Source of the DNA: Pseudomonas sp. Q11
GTDB lineage: Bacteria; Pseudomonadota; Gammaproteobacteria; Pseudomonadales; Pseudomonadaceae
Assembly: GCF_024494355.1 (NCBI RefSeq)
Contig: NZ_JAKNQY010000022.1
Span: 1 to 64,000, forward strand
DNA: 64,000 nt
Reading direction: 5' to 3'
Shown here: in pieces, positions 38,605 to 46,624 of the stretch
Position numbering within the stretch: position 1 is the stretch's first letter
Layout: each line of letters opens with the position of its first letter
The notes under the pieces: model-generated
What the model saw: the letters and a program-made list of their open reading frames with translations, nothing else
The model's database searches: none
Told to the model about the DNA's origin: nothing
Position numbers and translations under genes: made by a program

Positions 38605-38807
38605 ACAGATCCTGAAAACCTGGCAAAGCACCGCTCCCACTGCCCTTTCATTGCCTGTGGATACAGCCTTTGATAGAGAGAAGCGATGCATGCAGGCGCG
38701 GATTTGCGCTGCTCGTCTGTTAGAATCGCGTTTTTCAGGGCCGCCGGGGTCATCATCCGCCGCCCATTTCGTTTTGAACAGCGCCGTCGGGCGCAGAGAG
38801 AGCCTGT

Positions 38808-39590
38808 ATGACCGTTACCCTCAAAACCCCCGAGGACATCGCAAAAATGCGTGTCGCCGGCAAACTCGCCGCCGACGTGCTGGAAATGATTGCCGAACAC
38901 GTCAAGCCGGGCGTTACCACCGAAGAACTGGACCGGATCTGCCACGACTACATCGTCAATGAGCAGAAAGCCATCCCTGCCCCGCTCAACTACAAGGGCT
39001 TCCCGAAGTCGATCTGCACCTCGATCAACCACGTGGTCTGCCACGGTATCCCCAACGAAAAGCCGTTGAAGGATGGCGACACCCTGAACATCGACGTCAC
39101 CGTCATCAAGGACGGCTACCACGGCGACACCAGCCGCATGTTCCATGTCGGCAACGTGCCGGAATGGGCCCAACGCCTGTCAAAAGTCACCCAGGAATGC
39201 ATGTACATGGCCATTGAACTGGTGAAACCGGGCTGCCGCCTGGGAGACATCGGCGAAGTGATCCAGAAACACGCGCAGAAGAATGGTTTCTCGGTGGTCC
39301 GCGAGTTCTGCGGCCACGGTATCGGCAAAGTGTTCCATGAAGAACCGCAAATCCTGCACTACGGCCGTGCCGGCACCGGCATGGAACTGCAAGCGGGCAT
39401 GACCTTCACCATCGAGCCAATGATCAACCAGGGCCGCGCCGACACCAAGGTACTGGGCGACGGCTGGACCGCCATCACCAAGGACCGCAAGCTGTCGGCC
39501 CAGTGGGAACATACCTTGCTGGTTACCGAGACTGGGTACGAGATCTTCACCCTGCGCAGCGACGACACCATCGCTCGCGTTTCCGCCTGA
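38808..39590 (+). CDS. map: Methionine aminopeptidase, type I
   Basis: Map removes the N-terminal methionine from new proteins. The 260-residue pita-bread protein has its metal ligands near Asp96 and Asp107 (NIDVTVIKDGYHGD), His in HGIGKVFHEEP, Glu in FTIEPM, and Glu in WEHTLLVTE. It is divergent from rpsB. Confidence 0.97.
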   Translation: MTVTLKTPEDIAKMRVAGKLAADVLEMIAEHVKPGVTTEELDRICHDYIVNEQKAIPAPLNYKGFPKSICTSINHVVCHGIPNEKPLKDGDTLNIDVTVIKDGYHGDTSRMFHVGNVPEWAQRLSKVTQECMYMAIELVKPGCRLGDIGEVIQKHAQKNGFSVVREFCGHGIGKVFHEEPQILHYGRAGTGMELQAGMTFTIEPMINQGRADTKVLGDGWTAITKDRKLSAQWEHTLLVTETGYEIFTLRSDDTIARVSA

Positions 39591-39632
39591 TCCACAACCC
39601 AGCTATAGATAGAAAGAAAGGAAAGCCATTCG

Positions 39633-42335
39633 ATGCCGCAGGTGGATCCCGAACTCTTCGACCGCGGCCAGTTCCAGGCTGAACTGGCCCTGAAGGCAAG
39701 CCCCATATCGGCCTTCAAGAAGGCGATCCGCCAGGCCCACGAAGTACTCGACCAACGCTTTCGCAATGGACGGGATATTCGCCGGTTGATCGAAGACCGC
39801 GCCTGGTTCGTCGATAACATCCTGCAAAAGGCCTGGGAGCAGTTCAACTGGAGCGAAGATGCCGACATTGCCCTGGTGGCGGTGGGTGGCTACGGGCGCG
39901 GCGAACTGCACCCCTATTCCGACATCGATTTGCTGATCCTGCTGGACAGCGCCGACCATGAAGTTTTCCGCGACTCCATCGAGCGTTTTCTGACGCTGCT
40001 GTGGGACATCGGCCTGGAAGTCGGTCAGAGCGTGCGCTCGGTGCAGGAGTGCGCCGACGAGGCCCGTGCCGACCTGACGGTGATCACCAACCTGATGGAA
40101 AGCCGCACCATCGCCGGCCCCGAGCACCTGCGCCAGCGCATGCTCGAGGTCACCAGCACGGCGCATATGTGGCCGAGCAAGGACTTTTTCCTGGCCAAAC
40201 GTGCCGAGCAAAAGGCCCGCCACCACAAGTACAACGACACCGAGTACAACCTGGAACCCAACGTCAAAGGCTCCCCTGGCGGATTGCGGGACATCCAGAC
40301 GATCCTGTGGGTAGCCCGTCGCCAGTACGGCACGCTGAACCTGCGGGCCCTGGCTGGCGAAGGCTTCCTGGTGGAAAGCGAAAACGCCCTGCTGGCCTCG
40401 TCCCAGGAATTCCTGTGGAAAGTGCGCTACGCCCTGCACATGCTGGCCGGGCGCTCCGAGGACCGCCTGCTGTTCGATCACCAGCGCTCCATCGCCGGAC
40501 TGCTGGGTTTCGAGGGGCAGGATGCCAAGCAGTCCATCGAAAACTTCATGCAGCAGTACTACCGGGTGGTGATGAGCATCGCCCAGCTCAGCGAGCTGAT
40601 CATCCAGCACTTCGAGGAAGTCATCCTCGCGTCCCAGGACGAAGCGCCACCACAACCGATCAACTCACGGTTTCAACTGCATGACGGTTACATCGAAGCG
40701 CGTAGCGCCAACGTGTTCCGCCGCACGCCATTCGCCATGCTCGAAATCTTCGTGCTCATGGCCCAGCAGCCAGAAATCAAGGGCGTACGCGCCGACACCA
40801 TTCGCCTGCTGCGGGAAAATCGTCACCTGATCGATGACGACTTCCGCCACGATATCCGCAATACCAGCCTGTTCATCGAGCTGTTCAAGTGCAAGATCGG
40901 CGTGCACCGCAACCTGCGGCGCATGAACCGCTACGGGATCCTGGGGCGCTATCTGCCAGAGTTCGGCTTCATCGTCGGGCAAATGCAGCACGACCTGTTT
41001 CACATCTATACGGTCGATGCCCACACCCTGAACCTGATCAAGCACCTGCGTAAGTTGCAATACACCCAGGTATCGGAAAAATTCCCGCTGGCCAGCAAGC
41101 TCATGGGCAAGCTGCCCAAGCCCGAACTGATCTACATGGCAGGGCTTTATCACGATATCGGCAAGGGTCGCCAGGGCGATCATTCCGAAATCGGCGCGGT
41201 GGATGCCGAGGCGTTCTGCCAGCGGCACCAACTGCCGGTCTGGGACAGCCGACTGATCGTCTGGCTGGTGCAGAATCACCTGGTGATGTCGACCACTGCC
41301 CAGCGCAAGGACCTGTCCGACCCGCAGGTGATCCACGACTTCGCTCAGATCGTCGGCGATGAAACACGCCTTGACTACCTCTATGTGCTGACCGTGGCCG
41401 ATATCAACGCCACCAACCCGAGCCTGTGGAACTCCTGGCGCGCCAGTCTGTTGCGCCAGCTCTACACCGAGACCAAACGTGCCTTGCGCCGCGGCCTGGA
41501 AAACCCGGTGGACCGCGAAGAACAGATCCGTCGCACCCAAAGCGCCGCCCTGGACATCCTGGTGCGCGGTGGCACCGATCCGGACGATGTCGAGCAGCTC
41601 TGGTCGCAGTTGGGCGATGACTATTTCCTGCGCCACACCGCCGGCGACGTAGCCTGGCACAGCGACGCGATTTTGCAGCAACCGGCCGATGGCGGGCCGT
41701 TGGTGCTGATCAAGGAAACCACCCAGCGCGAGTTCGAGGGCGGCACGCAGATTTTCATCTACGCCCCGGACCAGCACGACTTCTTCGCTGTGACCGTGGC
41801 GGCGATGGACCAGCTCAACCTCAACATTCACGACGCCCGGGTCATTACCTCCAGCAGCCAGTTCACCCTCGACACCTACATTGTGCTCGACACCGATGGC
41901 GATTCGATTGGCGACAACCCGGCGCGGGTCAAACAGATCCGCGACGGTCTCACCGAGGCCCTGCACAACCCGGCGGATTATCCAACCATCATCCAGCGCC
42001 GGGTGCCGCGCCAACTCAAGCATTTCGCCTTTGCGCCCCAGGTGACGATCCACAACGACGCCCAGCGCCAGGTCACGGTGCTGGAGCTCAGCGCCCCGGA
42101 CCGCCCGGGCCTGCTGGCACGGATCGGCCATATTTTCCTGGAGTTCGACCTGTCGCTGCAAAACGCCAAGATCGCCACCCTCGGCGAACGGGTGGAAGAC
42201 GTGTTTTTCATCACCGACGCTCACAACCAGCCGCTATCCGATCCGCAACTGTGCAGCCGCCTGCAGGACGCCATCGTCCGGCACCTGAGCGTCAACCAGG
42301 AACCTGATACCAACCTGATGCGCATCAATATCTGA
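39633..42335 (+). CDS. glnD: Bifunctional uridylyltransferase/uridylyl-removing enzyme GlnD
   Basis: GlnD senses glutamine and adds or removes UMP on PII proteins, controlling nitrogen assimilation. The 900-residue protein has an N-terminal nucleotidyltransferase (GGYGRGELHPYSDIDLL near 83-99), a central HD domain (YHDIGKGRQGDHS near 505) for UMP removal, and two C-terminal ACT domains (about 710-890). A REP pair separates it from dapC. Confidence 0.97.
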   Translation: MPQVDPELFDRGQFQAELALKASPISAFKKAIRQAHEVLDQRFRNGRDIRRLIEDRAWFVDNILQKAWEQFNWSEDADIALVAVGGYGRGELHPYSDIDLLILLDSADHEVFRDSIERFLTLLWDIGLEVGQSVRSVQECADEARADLTVITNLMESRTIAGPEHLRQRMLEVTSTAHMWPSKDFFLAKRAEQKARHHKYNDTEYNLEPNVKGSPGGLRDIQTILWVARRQYGTLNLRALAGEGFLVESENALLASSQEFLWKVRYALHMLAGRSEDRLLFDHQRSIAGLLGFEGQDAKQSIENFMQQYYRVVMSIAQLSELIIQHFEEVILASQDEAPPQPINSRFQLHDGYIEARSANVFRRTPFAMLEIFVLMAQQPEIKGVRADTIRLLRENRHLIDDDFRHDIRNTSLFIELFKCKIGVHRNLRRMNRYGILGRYLPEFGFIVGQMQHDLFHIYTVDAHTLNLIKHLRKLQYTQVSEKFPLASKLMGKLPKPELIYMAGLYHDIGKGRQGDHSEIGAVDAEAFCQRHQLPVWDSRLIVWLVQNHLVMSTTAQRKDLSDPQVIHDFAQIVGDETRLDYLYVLTVADINATNPSLWNSWRASLLRQLYTETKRALRRGLENPVDREEQIRRTQSAALDILVRGGTDPDDVEQLWSQLGDDYFLRHTAGDVAWHSDAILQQPADGGPLVLIKETTQREFEGGTQIFIYAPDQHDFFAVTVAAMDQLNLNIHDARVITSSSQFTLDTYIVLDTDGDSIGDNPARVKQIRDGLTEALHNPADYPTIIQRRVPRQLKHFAFAPQVTIHNDAQRQVTVLELSAPDRPGLLARIGHIFLEFDLSLQNAKIATLGERVEDVFFITDAHNQPLSDPQLCSRLQDAIVRHLSVNQEPDTNLMRINI

Positions 42336-42351
42336 ACGAACACATTTCCCC

Positions 42352-42441
42352 TGTGGGAGCGAGCCTGCTCGCGATGGCGGCGGAACATCCAGCATTGATG
42401 TTTCCTGACACACCGCTATCGCGAGCAGGCTCGCTCCCACA
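42352..42441. repeat. REP pair (REPIN), GCGAGC type
   Basis: Inverted copies at 42352-42381 and 42411-42441, 29 bases apart, lie between glnD and dapC and end 16 bases before the dapC ATG. Confidence 0.9.
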
Positions 42442-42457
42442 TTGAACGAGGCCCCCG

Positions 42458-43657
42458 ATGAACAACGCCCTGTCCCAGCTCCAGCCCTACCCGTTCGAAA
42501 AGCTCCGCGCCTTGCTCGGCAGCGTCACGCCCAACCCCGACAAACGCCCCATCGCGTTGTCCATCGGCGAACCCAAGCACCGCTCGCCCAGCTTCGTGGC
42601 TGAAGCCCTGGCCAGCAATCTGGAAAAGATGGCGGTGTACCCAACCACCCTCGGCATCCCGGAGTTGCGTGAGGCCATCACCGGTTGGTGCGAGCGCCGC
42701 TTCAACGTGCCAAACGGCTGGCTGGACCCGGCGCGCCATGTGCTGCCGGTCAATGGCACCCGTGAAGCCTTGTTCGCCTTCACCCAGACGGTGGTCAACC
42801 GTGGCGACGATGTCCTGGTGGTCAGCCCCAATCCGTTCTATCAGATCTACGAAGGCGCGGCGTTCCTGGCCGGGGCCAAGCCGCACTACCTGCCGTGTCT
42901 GGACGCGAACGGCTTCAACCCGGATTTCGATGCGGTCTCGCCGGACATCTGGAAACGCTGCCAGATCCTGTTCCTGTGCTCCCCGGGCAACCCGACCGGG
43001 GCGCTGATCCCGGTGGATGTGCTGAAGAAACTCATCGCCCTGGCTGACGAACATGACTTCGTCATCGCCGCGGACGAGTGCTACAGCGAACTGTACTTCG
43101 ACGAACAGACCCCGCCGCCAGGCCTGCTCAGCGCCTGCGTCGAACTCGGTCGCAAGGATTTCAAGCGCTGCGTGGTGTTCCACAGCCTGTCCAAACGCTC
43201 CAACCTGCCCGGCCTGCGCTCGGGTTTCGTCGCTGGCGACGCGGACATCCTCAAGGGTTTCCTGCTGTACCGCACCTACCACGGCTGCGCGATGCCGGTT
43301 CAGACCCAACTGGCGAGCATCGCCGCGTGGAACGACGAAGTGCACGTACGGGCCAACCGCGCGCTGTACCGGGAGAAGTTCGACGCCGTGCTGGAGATCC
43401 TCAGCCCGGTACTGGACGTGCAACGCCCCGACGGCAGTTTCTACCTATGGCCGAATGTGGCGGGCGATGACGCGGCGTTTTGCCGGGACCTGTTCGAACA
43501 GGAACACGTGACCGTCGTCCCGGGTTCGTACCTGTCCCGCGATGTGGATGGCGTCAACCCAGGCGCCGGACGCGTGCGCATGGCCCTGGTTGCGCCATTG
43601 GCTGAATGCGTGGAAGCGGCGGAGCGGATTCGCGCGTTCATCCAACGTCGGGGTTGA
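42458..43657 (+). CDS. dapC: N-succinyldiaminopimelate aminotransferase DapC
   Basis: DapC makes N-succinyl-L,L-diaminopimelate in the lysine/DAP pathway. The 399-residue class I aminotransferase has the substrate loop SPGNPTG, the PLP-binding Asp in AADECYSELYF, the Schiff-base Lys in FHSLSKRSNLPGLRSGF and the Arg in GRVRMAL. dapD and dapE lie further right in the window. The dapC call over argD is inferred from its glnD neighbour. Confidence 0.9.
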   Translation: MNNALSQLQPYPFEKLRALLGSVTPNPDKRPIALSIGEPKHRSPSFVAEALASNLEKMAVYPTTLGIPELREAITGWCERRFNVPNGWLDPARHVLPVNGTREALFAFTQTVVNRGDDVLVVSPNPFYQIYEGAAFLAGAKPHYLPCLDANGFNPDFDAVSPDIWKRCQILFLCSPGNPTGALIPVDVLKKLIALADEHDFVIAADECYSELYFDEQTPPPGLLSACVELGRKDFKRCVVFHSLSKRSNLPGLRSGFVAGDADILKGFLLYRTYHGCAMPVQTQLASIAAWNDEVHVRANRALYREKFDAVLEILSPVLDVQRPDGSFYLWPNVAGDDAAFCRDLFEQEHVTVVPGSYLSRDVDGVNPGAGRVRMALVAPLAECVEAAERIRAFIQRRG

Positions 43658-43674
43658 TGGCGGTACCGGGGCTG

Positions 43675-43717
43675 TTGTGGCGAGGGGATTTATCCCCGCT
43701 GGGCTGCGCAGCGGCCC
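43675..43717. repeat. Single REP of the ggcgaggggattt type
   Basis: ttgtggcgaggggatttatccccgctgggctgcgcagcggcccc is a second REP family. It lies 18 bases after the dapC stop and marks the left edge of the accessory stretch. Confidence 0.85.
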
Positions 43718-43749
43718 CAGCAACCTCTGTACCGACCGAGTCACTGAGA

Positions 43750-44051
43750 ATGACCAAGCACATCGGATCTGACTTTGACGACTTCCTCACCGAGCAAGGC
43801 ATCGCCGAAGAGGTTTGCGCAGTTGCGCTCAAACGCATCATTTCTTGGCAGATGACCGAGGCAAATGACGCGTTAGAAAGTGATCAAAAAGACCCTGACA
43901 CAGCGGGTGCTCAGTAGTCGCACCGCTGTTGACCGAGCACTGAATCAGAACGATGCGGGAATGACGCTGGCAACGCCTGCTAGCGGCACGTGCATTGGGT
44001 CAGAGAGTGGAAGTGTGGCTGGTTCCTGAGCAGGAAGAGGCTCACGCATAA
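43750..44051 (+). pseudogene. Decayed helix-turn-helix antitoxin (XRE-type) gene
   Basis: An open frame starts at the ATG at 43750 (MTKHIGSDFDDFLTEQGI) and stops at 43917 after 55 residues. It looks like the N-terminus of the 95-100 residue XRE-type antitoxins. The missing part continues in frame +2 (about 43880-43960, SSRTAVDRALNQNDAGMTLAT, the HTH and following helix) and then in frame +3 (43965-44051, ARALGQRVEVWLVPEQE and stop). Total span is 302 bases, the normal size plus two single-base shifts. No toxin gene is next to it. The family is inferred from memory of related proteins. Confidence 0.7.
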
Positions 44052-44094
44052 GCGCTGTTGTGGAGAGGGAGTGGCCGCCGCGTCTGTGGCGAGG

Positions 44095-44216
44095 GGATTT
44101 ATCCCCGTTGGGCTGCGAAGCGACCCCCAAACCAGCCAACTCGGTGTGCCAGGAAGATTGAGTTCACTGCTTTAGGGCTGCTGCGCAGCCCAGCGGGGAT
44201 AAATCCCCTCGCCACA
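44095..44216. repeat. Inverted REP pair of the ggcgaggggattt type
   Basis: tgtggcgaggggatttatccccg..ctgcgaagcg (44095-44132) is inverted at 44176-44216 as cgcagcccagcggggataaatcccctcgccaca, with about 45 bases between. Confidence 0.9.
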
Positions 44217-44259
44217 GGTCCAGTGCTTCACAGGTATTTTTGTGTTTGCCTTTCGATTT

Positions 44260-44357
44260 ATCGCGAGCAAGCTTTGCTCCCACAGTGGTTTGGTGTTGTT
44301 CACAAAGTTTGTGATCGACACCCGCCTCCTGTGGGAGCAAAGCTTGCTCGCGATGAG
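44260..44357. repeat. REP pair (REPIN), GCAAAGC type
   Basis: atcgcgagcaagctttgctcccaca and tgtgggagcaaagcttgctcgcgat are inverted copies, 45 bases apart. They end 17 bases from the DUF6124 stop. Confidence 0.9.
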
Positions 44358-44373
44358 GCCGGCACTTATTGCA

Positions 44374-44736
44374 TCAAGTCCGAAGCTCTACCCGATCCAG
44401 GCACTTGTTCGCCAACAACAGCCCCAACTCAATCATCTGGGCCACTCCCAACGCTACATGTCGTCGCGAGCCGTCCTGATCGAAGGCAAGGTCATTGAGC
44501 ATTGCATTGGCCGAAGCCAGGGTTTCGCTGAGATTGGCCAGCAACACTTCGGTGTCGATACCGTCAGCCACAGTGAATAGCTGTACTGAAGGCTTGGGTT
44601 CTGAGTTGCTGTCGTCAGGTTTGAGGTATTGGTCCAACACACGGTCAGCCGCCTCTTGCAGCTTTTCTGGGGCGTAGTCGCCATAGGGGAAAGTGGATGC
44701 GGGCTTTGGTGCGTTTTGAGTCTCTTTCTTGTCCAT
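44374..44736 (-). CDS. DUF6124-type small protein, function unknown
   Basis: A 120-residue acidic soluble protein without signal or membrane segment. The N-terminal part is Pro/Lys rich; FPYGDYAPEKLQEAADRVLDQYL and VADGIDTEVLLANLSETLASANAM followed by GSRRHVALGVAQMIELGLLL are, from memory, the conserved segments of DUF6124, a family seen in Pseudomonas. The ATG at 44736 has a ribosome site (gggag); a TTG one codon upstream is an alternative. The role is unknown. It stands alone between REPs and the higBA region and is probably helical in its C-terminal half. Confidence 0.75.
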   Translation of the reverse strand: MDKKETQNAPKPASTFPYGDYAPEKLQEAADRVLDQYLKPDDSNSEPKPSVQLFTVADGIDTEVLLANLSETLASANAMLNDLAFDQDGSRRHVALGVAQMIELGLLLANKCLDRVELRT

Positions 44737-44739
44737 CAA

Positions 44740-45118
44740 AATTGCTCCCTAGAGCTGAAGTATGTAAAGCCCCGCGCTTGGATAACGCAGAAGCCCGTGC
44801 TCCTAGAGGGTTTTGTTCGGATTCTCACGTCCGGTCACTGAATTGGCAGCGACACCCAGAGGCTAGAGCCCTCGCTTCCGACGGACAACCTTAAAAACTT
44901 GTCGGAAACTTCGGTGCGTCTGACAGACCACAAGCGCTTGCTCAGACAAGAAAAGAAATAAAACGCACCTCATCAAAGCAAGCCCTTGACTTTACGGGTT
45001 TAACACCTCAACAAAACTCATGCAGCCCTGTTTCAAGAATCAAGCTCGCTTGAATTCGCTGATACCAGTAGCCATGATCGCCCCCGTCATCAGCGAAAGC
45101 TGGCAGGAGTCTGGGTCC
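44740..45118. other. Intergenic DNA left of the higBA region
   Basis: No gene, tRNA or clear terminator is visible. The sequence is more A+T-rich than its surroundings. It contains the upstream region of the DUF6124 gene and a motif agcccttgactttacgggtt (44980-44999). A minus-strand frame that would run on from the direct repeat (ending about 45049) is not supported. Confidence 0.5.
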
Positions 45119-45210
45119 ACCCAGCCACGCAGACGGGCCGGAATAAGCTCAACTGCGTGTCGATTGAAGCCGCCTTCGGGCGGCTTTGCTTTTTTATGAG
45201 GTTAAGGATG
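45119..45210. repeat. Left copy of a 90 bp direct repeat flanking higBA
   Basis: Positions 45119-45194 match 46112-46187 base for base over 76 bases; after a one-base T-run difference, similarity continues to about 45210. The repeat contains the hairpin gccgcc-ttcg-ggcggc. The copies are 993 bp apart and enclose higBA. Confidence 0.9.
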
Positions 45211-45248
45211 AGTGCCCGGCAGGACTGCAAGCTGTTGCTTGTGAACGC

Positions 45249-45277
45249 TTGCAAAAGTCCCATCTTGGGACTACATT
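45249..45277 (+). promoter_or_regulatory. higBA promoter with a palindromic operator in the spacer
   Basis: -35 ttgcaa (45249-45254) and -10 tacatt (45272-45277) are 17 bases apart. The perfect palindrome agtccca-tct-tgggact (45256-45272) fills that spacer. HigA antitoxins normally bind a palindrome over their own promoter, so this is the predicted site. Transcription would start near 45284, almost at the higB ATG (45285). Confidence 0.75.
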
Positions 45278-45284
45278 CTCACCC

Positions 45285-45587
45285 ATGAGAATTATCGCCA
45301 TCAGTCATCTGAAAGCCTTCTGGGAGAAATACCCAGATTCCGAACAGCAGCTTAAGGCTTGGATTGACGATGCCAAAAAAGCCACTTGGACCAACCCAAA
45401 TGACGTCAAGGCGCAATACGGTAACGCAAGCATTCTCAAGAGTCGCCGCGTGGTGTTCAACATCAAGGGTAACGACTACCGCCTGGTGGTCGCCATTGCC
45501 TACCGCTTCGGCGCTGTGTACATCAAGTTTGTCGGCACTCATCGTCGGTACGATGAGATCGACGCAAACACCGTGGAAATGGAGTAA
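45285..45587 (+). CDS. higB: HigB-type mRNA interferase toxin
   Basis: A 100-residue RelE-superfamily ribosome-dependent endoribonuclease. The start at 45285 (MRIIAISHLKAFWEKYPDS) matches HigB proteins. WTNPNDVKAQYGNASILKSRRVVFNIKGNDYRLVV and KFVGTHRRYDEID are the typical conserved segments; the basic/aromatic C-terminal end (HRRYDEI) belongs to the active-site region in relatives. An upstream ATG at 45186 runs through the direct repeat and is rejected. It is followed after 5 bases by higA, toxin first, the HigBA order. There is no clear ribosome site. Confidence 0.92.
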   Translation: MRIIAISHLKAFWEKYPDSEQQLKAWIDDAKKATWTNPNDVKAQYGNASILKSRRVVFNIKGNDYRLVVAIAYRFGAVYIKFVGTHRRYDEIDANTVEME

Positions 45588-45592
45588 TCATC

Positions 45593-45964
45593 ATGAACAT
45601 TCGCCCAATCCGCACCGATGAAGAATACCGGGTAGCTCTCAAAGAGATCTCTCCCCTGTTTGAGAATGAGCCTGAACTTGGCACCCCGGAAGGCGATGCT
45701 TTTGAAGTCATGGTCACTCTGATCGAGGCATACGAAGCCAAGCATTTCCCGGTGGATCTGCCTGACCCAATTGAAGCCATCAAATTTCGAATGGAGCAAT
45801 CCGGACTCACTGCAGCCGATCTTGCTCCCGCTATCGGAAAAACGAACCGCGTATACGAGGTGCTCAACCGTAAGCGCTCGTTAACTCTGCCCATGATCTG
45901 GAAGCTTCACGATATGTTCGGCATTCCAGCAGAAAGCCTGATAAAGCCAGTAAAAGCTGCCTGA
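45593..45964 (+). CDS. higA: HigA-type antitoxin
   Basis: A 123-residue antitoxin. The N-terminal half (YRVALKEISPLFENEPELGTPEGD and FEVMVTLIEAYEAKHFP) is the HigA-specific segment, and the C-terminal half holds an XRE helix-turn-helix (LTAADLAPAIGKTNRVYEVLNRKRSLTLPMIWKLHDMF). It has a ribosome site (tggag) in the end of higB. It should bind HigB and repress the operon at the palindrome 45256-45272. A terminator follows at once. Confidence 0.92.
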   Translation: MNIRPIRTDEEYRVALKEISPLFENEPELGTPEGDAFEVMVTLIEAYEAKHFPVDLPDPIEAIKFRMEQSGLTAADLAPAIGKTNRVYEVLNRKRSLTLPMIWKLHDMFGIPAESLIKPVKAA

Positions 45965-45968
45965 TACT

Positions 45969-45991
45969 AGCCCGGACAGTCCGGGCTTTTT
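45969..45991 (+). terminator. Rho-independent terminator of higBA
   Basis: agcccgga and tccgggct pair around three bases and are followed by TTTTT, 5 bases after the higA stop. Confidence 0.9.
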
Positions 45992-46003
45992 ATGTCTTCC
46001 AGA

Positions 46004-46037
46004 AACGACAAAGCCCACATCTGCGGGCTTTGTCGTT
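46004..46037. terminator. Bidirectional terminator hairpin
   Basis: aacgacaaagccc and gggctttgtcgtt pair perfectly over 13 bp around an 8-base loop. It lies just right of the higBA terminator and could stop transcription from either side. Confidence 0.75.
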
Positions 46038-46111
46038 AGGGTAAGGATCAGAAAACGGATGTGATCTCGATGATCGCAAATTGTTGACCCTCTGGATCCC
46101 TATCGGGGTTG

Positions 46112-46201
46112 ACCCAGCCACGCAGACGGGCCGGAATAAGCTCAACTGCGTGTCGATTGAAGCCGCCTTCGGGCGGCTTTGCTTTTTATGAGGATAGGGA
46201 T
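46112..46201. repeat. Right copy of the 90 bp direct repeat flanking higBA
   Basis: The second copy of the repeat at 45119-45210, with the same hairpin gccgcc-ttcg-ggcggc (46162-46177). On the minus strand it encodes in frame FNRHAVELIPARLRGWV in both copies, followed by different ends, but no start codon makes this a credible gene. Confidence 0.9.
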
Positions 46202-46257
46202 GTACCCGCACTAAGCCAGCCCCAGAGTCTGATCTTGGGGCGCAAAAGACAGGCAAG

Positions 46258-46449
46258 AAAAAGCCGAACTTTCGCTCGGCTTCAAGAATAGATAGGGCCA
46301 GTAGGCCCTCATGGAGCATCAACAACCAAAAGGTTGAGGGGTTAGCCGCTGCCTAACCATCCCATTACTTACCCTTTACGGGCTGACCATGGGCGGTGCT
46401 ACGCAGGCCTCATCTGGATTTAACGAGCGGGGAGGCTCATGCACACTCG
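46258..46449 (-). ncRNA. Candidate structured non-coding RNA, function unknown
   Basis: Read leftwards from a good promoter, about 190 bases contain no open frame longer than a few codons but four perfect hairpins in series: ggttag/ctaacc, caacc-tttt-ggttg, ggcc-tact-ggcc (within gggcc..ggccc) and the terminal gccga/tcggc with a T tract (46258-46280). A weaker ccc-gtaaa-ggg hairpin lies before them. I do not recognise the RNA. It is not RsmY, CrcZ, PrrF or 6S by eye. Transcription is unproven. Confidence 0.45.
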
Positions 46450-46455
46450 TGGCAA

Positions 46456-46484
46456 ACATTAGAGAAGGGTGTACATCTTGTAAA
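46456..46484 (-). promoter_or_regulatory. Candidate promoter of the 46.3 kb RNA
   Basis: On the minus strand, tttaca (46479-46484), 17 bases and taatgt (46456-46461) fit sigma-70. The rest of the gap 46485-46624 shows no gene. Confidence 0.5.
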
Positions 46485-46624
46485 GCCCATCATAAGGCTA
46501 GGTCCGCCTTGCAATGCCAACTACACACATCCAGCAACAGCTTGCCGTTGAAGTGCCATATTAACCGCCTAGCATTAGCCTGACCGTTACACCTATGTCG
46601 CAGCCCGCCCTATGGAATGAGCCG

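Noticed and set aside
40665..42224. 519-codon frame opposite glnD
   Set aside because: Shadow of glnD.
44058..44498. 146-codon plus-strand frame
   Set aside because: Consists of translated REP palindromes.
44760..44880. Possible tRNA or group II intron end
   Set aside because: No cloverleaf, TPsiC motif or intron domain could be drawn.
45049..45196. Minus-strand peptide FNRHAVELIPARLRGWV seen in both direct repeats, suggestive of a phage tail or Rhs-like C-terminus
   Set aside because: No start codon, domain or longer gene upstream; kept only as a property of the repeat.
45990..46325. 111-codon minus-strand frame right of higBA
   Set aside because: Crosses two terminator hairpins and the direct repeat; no recognisable domain. 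The region is better explained as repeat plus a possible RNA.
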